Shown piece after piece: positions 56,943 through 64,000 of a stretch of 64,000 nucleotides of DNA. The DNA lies in assembly GCA_963662155.1 (NCBI GenBank), contig OY759261.1, forward strand, positions 36,709,022 to 36,773,021, read 5' to 3'. This DNA comes from Lamellibrachia columna (taxonomy: Eukaryota; Annelida; Polychaeta; Sabellida; Siboglinidae). Within the stretch, counting starts at the first letter, position 1. Each line of letters starts with the position of its first letter. Both the position numbers and the translations under genes were made by a program. Below the pieces are notes generated by a model, which was not told the origin of the DNA, searched no databases, and saw only the letters and a program-made list of their open reading frames with translations.

Positions 56943-58453
56943 CAGGGGTGAGATTTAGCGGTCGCCAATGGCGCCTAAAACTGGCTTCGGGCGACTTCAA
57001 TTGTTGACTACAGTAGCCCGGATGGCGACTCGAAATATTTACGGAGCTGCAATATTGTAGACCCAGCAAAAATAAACGGAATGTCAATAAACATCTCAGA
57101 AGTGTAGTCCTGGATATATGTTAACCATAAATTGTGTGTTTGTAACACGTTTGACATTGCAAGAAATGTTGCCAAACCGTAGCCGAAGCGATATCAATAG
57201 GGATCATTCATTGTATTTTTAATCAACCACATCGACGCTCAACATGTAACTGAACGGTCATTCTACATTGAAATAATAACCTGTCATGTTAATAGTATTG
57301 GTGTCGCGTGGCGTCACTTTTATATATACAAGAAAAATGGATTACGTGTTAGTTTATACGTGTCAGTCATGATATCATAGCAATGTTTACCAAATGCCTC
57401 AGGCCAATATGCCATCAATACACTTGAACGTATTACCGAAACACCCGCGTCACACACGTGATGCAATACTCGTTGAATGTTCAAAATATAGAAGATCGCG
57501 TGGATACTTGTGTTGGTTGATGAATAGTAGAATATCTGCTTTCTACTGTTGGGCCAATACGTGGGTGCGTGCTTTCTACTATAATAATATAAACCGCCTA
57601 TATGGCGCTACGTACTCTCAAACGATTTACGTACCGAAGTATTCGCTGCGGCGCGCGTGGTTTCTGTGATTGTTGGAAGTTAACGGTTTACGCAGTGAAC
57701 ATTTGATTTACCATAAAAACCACTAAGAATCCTTGATATATGGGTTATTTCGAAGAAATAAAGGCGTTACGTTTCATTAGTGGGGTCGTACATCAATCCC
57801 TGATAGTTTGGCGCCCGAGGTGCAAGCCGTCTAGAAGAAAAACGTGAACATAACCATAACCACATATAAATGTACATACATAAAAATATACGCTATCTCG
57901 ATTATAGATTTAATTATCTCCATGGTGTGCGGAGCGCTTCTGGTGAATTAATCGGGAGCCTGGTTAAAGTTTCTCTAGGCTAGGGTAAAATCAGGTCCCG
58001 TAAAAATCAGCAAAACTGTTCAGGTCATAGGACCTTATGTCCTGTGACGCTTGGAGACTTTTCGCAAAGACTGTTGATGTACCATCCTATGAAAGAAAAA
58101 CAACCTGTGTATAATTGTATACTGTATTTTATTCAGTATTATGTATCACATTCTACTGAACCTGCCTTAAAAATAAATGTTTTGTGTATAATTGTATACT
58201 GTATTTTATTCAGTATTATGTATCACATTCTACTGAACCTGCCTTAAAAATAAATGTTTCAAAACTGTTTTGTTTTTGATGTTTTTTATTTGTCGTTGAT
58301 ATTGTTCATACATTTTATCTTCAAAGTATTTACTTTCTATCATCAAAGTATTGAGTAGCAAGTGGGCTACCTAAGAAGCTGTCGGGCTACTTCACTTTGC
58401 AAGGATGGTAGCCCGAATGGCTACCTTCCATGACTTGCTAAATCTCACCCCTG
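56943..58453. mobile_element. 1.5-kb TIR element, hAT-like ends, 6-bp direct repeat
   Basis: The 17-bp left end caggggtgagatttagc (56943-56959) is perfectly mirrored at 58437-58453 (gctaaatctcacccctg). Immediately outside both ends is cagcat (56937-56942 and 58454-58459). Subterminal regions share gtagccc-gatggc motifs (about 57013 and 58399). The CAGGGGTG start is hAT-like but the direct repeat is 6 bp, not the usual 8. The interior is mostly non-coding, with a 77-bp tandem duplication at 58106-58259; a 91-codon frame at 57394-57669 has no domain. Confidence 0.85.
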
Positions 58454-58689
58454 CAGCATTGTGTTCATTATTCTGCCAGGTCCAAATGTAAGTTTGTGTT
58501 CATTATTCTGCCAGGTCATAATGTAAGTTTGTAATATCACTAGAAATGAACCAATTGAATATAAAATAAACAAAATAGACAAAGTCTAAGCCATCTCTTA
58601 ATTTTATGTTTATCGATTCTGATATTTGTAAGCCTTTATTTCAGTGTTCTTACAGGTTTGAATCCTGCTGGTGTTCACGAACACATGTT
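58454..58689. other. Spacer with 35-bp duplication
   Basis: tgtgttcattattctgccag plus gtc..aatgtaagttt is duplicated at about 58460-58530, just outside the right end of the TIR element. Confidence 0.6.
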
Positions 58690-59150
58690 TGTGTCTCTTA
58701 ACATTCCCAAGCCTTTATTGGAGAACTGATGGAGGTTCTAATCATGTTGGTGTTTTAAGTTTGTGTCTTAATATTCCCAAGCCTTTATTGGAATACTGAT
58801 GCAGGTTCTAATCATGTTGGTGTTTTAAGTTTGTGTCTTAATATTCCCAAGCCTTTATTGGAGTACTGACGCAGGTTCTAATCATGTTGGTGTTTTAAGT
58901 TTGTGTCTTAATATTCCCAAGCCTTTATTGGAGTACTGACGCAGGTTCTAATCATGTTAGTGTTTTAAGTTTGTGTCTTAATATTTCTAAGCCTTTATTG
59001 GAGTACTGACGCAGGTTCTAATCATGTTGGTGTTTTAAGTTTGTGTCTTAATATTTCTAAGCCTTTATTGGAGTACTGACGCAGGTTCTAATCATGTTGG
59101 TGTTTTAAGTTTGTGTCTTAATATTTCTAAGCCTTTATTGGAGTGTTGTA
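58690..59150. repeat. 70-bp minisatellite, ~6.5 copies
   Basis: aagcctttattgg recurs at 58709, 58779, 58849, 58919, 58989, 59059 and 59129. Each unit contains aggttctaatcatgttggtg then ttttaagtttgtgtctt. More diverged single relatives lie at 58630 and 59205. Confidence 0.93.
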
Positions 59151-59695
59151 TTTGTTTGATTATTGTTCTTTTTCTGGAACACATGTTTTTGTTTTCTGAT
59201 ATTTGTAATCCTTTACTGAAGTGTTGTGGCAGGTTCAATTCCTGTTGGTGTTCTGAATAACACACCTGGCTGGGCACACGTCGTAATTGGGTACACGTGG
59301 TAATTAGTTCATTCTCTCAAGACATCTTTATTTTTTACTACAGTGCAAAACTTAAAACTATGTAGACTGAATCATTCTTAATCTGACACGAACTCTCCAA
59401 ATTTATATGTATTTTCCCTGGTACTCCTCTGTTAAAACAATGGAAAAAATGTTGCATTCTTCCCTGGAATATTTGGTTACAATCTGATCGCATGCACGCA
59501 TGCATGCACGCACTCACCTCAGAGCCATAGAGCAACACACTATTCACATTGGTATTGAACATTGGGTCTTATTTCTTATTGATACGGATGTCGAATTCTG
59601 CCCTGTATTTAAGGTGATGAATGCATGCCTGGCCTTTCCAATATTAGGTATTTTACATTTGACCTTATGATCTGTTCTGCTAGGTCAACCCCTAA
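59151..59695. other. Spacer
   Basis: A short gcatgcacgcatgcatgcac run near 59490. No gene. Confidence 0.4.
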
Positions 59696-60075
59696 TGTCA
59701 CGTAAGAGTCCACACTGTTAAACCATCCTCCCAGCCCCGTATGTCATGTATCAGACCCTGTTGTTCAACCGATCTACCAGAATCCCCTCTGCTCAACTGT
59801 TCTCACAATCCTGTATGTCACATACATATATATATATCGAATACAAGTCATTGCTGTTCAATCGTCCTCCCATATCTTGAGTACGAGTCATCGCTGTTCA
59901 ATCATCCTCTCAACCCTGTAAGTCACAAGTCTGCGCTGCTAAGCCCCTATTTCATGTACTAGTCCCTGCTGTTCAACTGGTCTCCCAGCCCGGTATGTCA
60001 TGTATTTGTCCCCGCTGTTCCTCTGTTCGCCTAACTCCGTATGTCGTGTACGTGTTCCCGGTGGACCTCCTTTCC
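59696..60075. repeat. Highly degenerate ~45-60-bp repeat
   Basis: The phrases gctgttcaa-c-tcctcccag-ccc-gtatgtca-gta recur at least six times with irregular spacing. Confidence 0.65.
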
Positions 60076-60250
60076 CGTATGTGGCCGCAGGTAGTCAATG
60101 CACAGTTGCATCTATAAGTATTTTGCTTTACGTATCGCTATTTTCATAACTTATAGGCACTGACTTCAGCTGAATTTACCGATTGCATGTTCTCCATACG
60201 TTTCACGCATAGATCCGGATACACAAATACTGACAAAATGGCCTCAATAA
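60076..60250. other. Spacer
   Basis: Nothing recognised. Confidence 0.3.
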
Positions 60251-60586
60251 TTTATTATGGTTCACATGTATCCATCACTGTATCTTGTCAGACACTCATT
60301 TATTATGGTTCACGTGTATCCATCACTGTATCTTGCCAGGCCATCATTTATTATGGTTCACGTGTATCCATCACTGTATCTTGTCAGGCACTCATTTATT
60401 ATGGTTCACGTGTATCCATCACTGTATCTTGCCAGGCCATCATTTATTATGGTTCACGTGTATCCATCACTGTATCTTGCCAGGCCATCATTTATTATGG
60501 TTCACGTGTATCCATCAATGTATCTTGTCAGGCACTCATTTATTTTGGTTCACGTGTATCCATCACTGTATCTTGTCAGGCCCTCA
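60251..60586. repeat. 48-bp minisatellite, 7 copies
   Basis: Starts at 60251, 60299, 60347, 60395, 60443, 60491 and 60539. Unit tttattatggttcacgtgta then tccatcactgtatcttgtca and ggcactca. Two variants (tcaggcact and ccaggccat) alternate. It ends directly in the SINE 3' tail ctcatttatgcagctg; the last unit and the tail share ctcattta. All three plus frames stay open but none is supported as a gene. Confidence 0.95.
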
Positions 60587-60660
60587 TTTATGCAGCTGGG
60601 TGAACTGAGACAAGGTGCAATGAACGAAACTGCCCCAGCTTCGAAACGGTTCTGTAGACT
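60583..60660 (-). mobile_element. SINE 3' fragment, minus strand
   Basis: catttatgcagctgggtgaa then ctgagacaaggtgcaatgaa corresponds to the 3' part of the SINE at 9706-9846. The tRNA-like head is missing. Confidence 0.6.
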
Positions 60661-60695
60661 GTCTGATGTCCTAACTACTACACTCTGGCCAGTTA

Positions 60696-60800
60696 CTTGC
60701 CTGGTGTATTTATAAACACTCAATAGCGAGTCTTTTGTTACATATAATTGCAGGTATCAGGGAGCTGATGTACCTGCCATGTGTTTACAAACATTGAACA
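60696..60800. repeat. Dispersed segment shared with 12430-12580
   Basis: cctggtgtatttataaacac, tcaatagcgagt, acatataattgcagg, gtacctgcca and gtgtttacaaacattgaaca run in the same order as at 12430-12580. Same arrangement of 48-bp array, SINE tail and segment at both loci. Confidence 0.75.
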
Positions 60801-61729
60801 GCTGATGTCACGGATGGTCACACACCAGTGTGCTGGATGGTGCCACAGGCAGGTGACAGGTTTGTGGGAAGCCAGATGTAAAGATATGAAAACGCCAAAT
60901 GAATGACGTTTATTAAGATTATGCCTAATGGCATATTATTCAGATTAAGAGCATGAAATGTGGACCCTGTAACATATGCCAAGCCTGTGGCTGAGTCTCA
61001 TACAAAGCCGCCTGGACACAATGCTCCCAGAGCCCACACTTCGACATAGCAATACAGTACATGTAGTAATATTCCTACAACACAAGACAATTCATGGCAT
61101 CGTCACCAGCACATTAAAACCTTAACCCAACACCGACAATACTCGACACAATACCTATTTCCATATACTGCATCATTGGACTACACTACTTGCTAAAATT
61201 CCTACTCTATATATTTTTGTAACCTAAAAGGTGGGGCCATTATGCTGATTAGCAATAAACCATCCCAACATCGAGGATGGAAGGGAAGTCATCTTCCACT
61301 CCGCACCAAAACCGTACGTGAACGGGCAGATAGCCAAATAAAAAGCCCAAAGTCCACTGGGAAAGCGTCATAGGGAAGGTGGTGACTTCACTTCCACCGG
61401 TAATGTACAAAATGTTACCAAGTACAACACTACTAAACACCTTAATGTAACCTTCAGCAGCAGAAAATGGGGAGGAGGGTGGGTCGAAAACTTGTTAAAC
61501 CGAGAAAGCAGGTCTACTCCGCATGTTTCGAACATTCGGAGTGAAGCTGCTTAATTTCAAACTGCGTCATTCGAATGACTGCTGTGCTCTGATTGGTTTA
61601 GCGGTGTCACGGGAGCGCTTAGTCAGTCATCCAGGTTTCTTTGCTTACCCTTAAATTAGCATAAATTAGCATGATAACCTATTGACCCTTACGTGCCCTG
61701 CTCGCGCTGTTGCTAGCATATAATCCTGT
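60801..61729. other. Gene-free stretch with palindromes
   Basis: gtcattcgaatgac (61566-61579) is a perfect 14-bp palindrome, and ctccgcatgtttcgaacatt followed by cggag (about 61517-61541) an imperfect one. ctgattggttt (CCAAT-like, reverse) at 61592. A minus-strand 63-codon frame (61249-61440) has no domain. Confidence 0.45.
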
Positions 61730-64000
61730 ATGCAACCGTGATTGCATACTCTCATATATGTTAAAGAATCTGTTCAGGCTGATGAAATAAAATTAGAAAG
61801 GGAAGCAGATTACGATGAAGCTGTTTGGTGCAAAATAGTTTCAGGAAATTCAAAATTAACTATTGGATTAGTTTACCGAAGTCCAAACATAAACGAAGAT
61901 GATAACACAAAAATACAAAATGCTATAAAGGAAGTTAGTAAAGGGGAGTGTATCATAATGGGAGATTTTAACCATGGACACATACAATGGAAATCTCTAT
62001 AGAGTACAGGGGGTGAGGACCAACAATTTCTATTTTTAATTCAGGATAGCTTCCTTACTCAGCATGTGCTAGAACCAACCAGGGAAGAAAATGTATTAGA
62101 TATAGTTTTATCATCACAAAAAGAATTAGTAGACAATGTAAAAATACATGAACCATTGGGTAACAGTGACTACAATTAAATACATTTTGTCATCAATGTA
62201 AAATCAGAAAGTAAAAATAAAAAAGTATAGGAGAAACTACCACAAAGGTAACTATAAAGATATGAGAAAATACTTAGCAAAGCTAGATTGGAATAACATG
62301 CTGATGAATAAGACTGCAATTGAATGTTGGAATATTCTAAAATATGAAATTGAGAGTATCACCAATAAATTTGTTCCCTTGAAAAAAACAAGGAAAATGG
62401 TCTAGAAAGAAACACTTGTCAAAAGAAGCTATTAGAAAAATAGTGTTTAAGTAAACTATGTGGAGGGTTTATAGGTGTACCAGAAAGGATGAAGACTATG
62501 CAAATTACAAAGAGGCACTTAACCTAGCTATAACTGAAATTAGAAAATCTAAAAGAACGTTTGAAAAAAAATTGGCAGGTAATATAAAAAATTACAGCAA
62601 GAGTTTCTATGCTTATATGAGGAGTAAACAGAAAGATAAGGTCGGACCACTGGAAAACAACAGTGGAAACATAATTTCAGACAGGTTTCAAATGGCAGAG
62701 GTCCTGGATGAGTATTTCAGCTCTGTTTTTACCACAGAAGATATCAGCTCACTTCCAGTTCCATCTACTAAATTTGAGGGCAATAAATCAGAACATTTAG
62801 GGTAGTTATTTGTAACTCCTGAAATGATAGCAAAGAAAATTAAGAAGATGAAAGATAATAAATCACCTGGAGTTGATGGGATACCACCAAAACTGCTTAT
62901 GGAAGTTTTTGAGCAAATTAGTACACCACTTGCAAAATTGTTTAACTTTTCACTAGAAGAAGAAATAGTACCTTCAGAATGGCTATTTAAGAAGGGATCG
63001 AGGAACAAGCCTGAAAATTACAGACCAGTGAGTTGAACATCAGTTGTATGTAAATTACTCGAAACCTTAATTAGAGACGACATGGTGGAATTCCTTGTAA
63101 AACATAATTAATAAATACATCTGAACATGGGTTCCTAAAAGCAAGGTCATGTCTAACCAATCTCTTATGTTTTTTGGAAGAAATTACAAAGTGGGTAGAT
63201 GACTGGTCACCAGTGGATGTTGTCTACTTAGATTTTCAGAAAGCTTTCGATAAAGTGCCACATCAAAGATTGTTACTTAAACTAAAAGCCCATGGTATAG
63301 GTAATGGTGTAATCAACTGGATAGAAAAGTGCCTTACACACAGAAGACAGAGAGTAATAGTAGATGGTGAGATTTCAAACTGGAAATCGGTTTTGAGTGG
63401 GGTACCACAGGGATCAGTATTAGGCCCTATACTGTTTTTAATATATATAAATGATTTAGAAGATGACATATCTAGCAAAGTACTCAAATTTGCAGATGAC
63501 ACAAAAGTATTCAAAAAGGTTACTAATGATACAGATAAACAAAGTTTACAGGATGATCTAGATAAATTAGTTAAATGGTCAGAAAAACGGCAAATGTTAT
63601 TAAATTTTGGGAAGTGTAAATGTATACATATAGGATATGGAAACATGGATGAAGAATATAAAATGGGGGATGCTGTACTAGGCAGAACCACACAAGAAAA
63701 TGACTTAGGAGTAACATTTAGTGCTGACATGAAAGTTTCAGAGCAATGTGGGATTGCTGCTTCGAAAGGAAGTCAAATTCTAGGGCTAATTAGGAGAACT
63801 ATCATGTATAAGGAGAAACTGCTAATTGTACCCCTGTACAAAGCAATAGTTAGACCACATTTGGAATATTGTATTCAAGCATGGAGGCCGTATCGTAAAA
63901 AGGACATAGACAAGCTACAAAGAATACAACGAAGAGCAACTAAAATGATTCCAGAATTGAGAGACCTTGATTATGAAAGTCGCTTATTACAATATGTTTG
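61730..64000 (+). pseudogene. CR1-like LINE: endonuclease, linker, RT; runs off right edge
   Basis: Non-LTR retrotransposon ORF2. Endonuclease: LTIGLVYRSPN, ECIIMGDFNHGHIQW (61742-62002), then TQHVLEPTREENVLDIVLSS and LGNSDYN at about 62170, where the family has SDH, so the catalytic His is replaced. Linker: NYKEALNLAITEIRKSKRTF, SFYAYMRSKQKDKVGPLENN (62458-62805). RT: KKMKDNKSPGVDGIPPKLLM, EWLFKKGSRNKPENYRPVS (62824-63036). From about 63178 to the edge one frame stays open for over 270 codons: VDVVYLDFQKAFDKVPHQRL (block A Asp), SGVPQGSVLGPILFLIYIND, FADD at 63489-63500, and the thumb to RPHLEYCIQAW and LQRIQRRATKMIPELRDLDY. Stops or shifts lie at about 62000, 62178, 62400, 62803, 62985, 63036 and 63105. 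The 3' end is outside the window. Confidence 0.92.

Overview
This window is eukaryotic nuclear DNA, almost certainly from an animal. No prokaryotic-style gene or operon is present and I recognise no intact host gene. The content is transposon wreckage plus an unusually heavy load of minisatellites and microsatellites. The mix points to a marine invertebrate, most likely a mollusc or other lophotrochozoan: CR1/Jockey-like LINEs, a pogo/Tigger-like transposase, a DDE_Tnp_4 transposase, hAT-type MITEs, a tRNA-derived SINE and a short TTAGGG interstitial tract. The phylum is an inference.

Layout. 1-8300: several minisatellites and microsatellites in AT-leaning DNA with no gene. 8310-12600: a 28-copy 48-bp array, a minus-strand SINE and a 33-copy 71-bp array. 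13150-15478: a decayed pogo-like transposase and a 5'-truncated LINE. 15461-18898: a 59-copy, nearly identical 43-bp satellite whose unit contains a piece of that LINE, then an 8-copy 111-bp array. 19.2-23.5 kb: an RT relic, a 400-bp pure CGGA array, a TIR element and two more arrays. 24.3-28.5 kb: a DDE_Tnp_4 transposase pseudogene whose coiled coil has become a 39-bp minisatellite, then a 78/79-bp array with higher-order structure. 28.6-32.8 kb: LINE fragments in both orientations. 34.4-37.7 kb: arrays, a pogo/Tigger-like end and a hAT MITE with an 8-bp target duplication. 38.2-46.3 kb: two decayed copies of an uncharacterised basic, cysteine-containing protein gene, one inside a candidate TIR element. 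48.5-51.3 kb: a minus-strand LINE interrupted by a minisatellite and by a second hAT MITE. 51.4-56.3 kb: a possible solo LTR, three arrays and a truncated MITE. 56.9-58.5 kb: a 1.5-kb TIR element. 58.6-60.8 kb: arrays and a second copy of the SINE-plus-array composite. 61.7-64.0 kb: a CR1-like LINE running off the right edge.

By a rough hand tally about one third of the window is tandem repeat. The recurring theme is that arrays start inside or exactly at the edge of mobile elements. Every transposon-derived coding region except the last RT segment carries visible stops or frameshifts. The long open frames inside arrays are a by-product of stop-free units whose lengths are multiples of three.

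All calls were made by reading the sequence. No similarity search, repeat finder or gene predictor was run.
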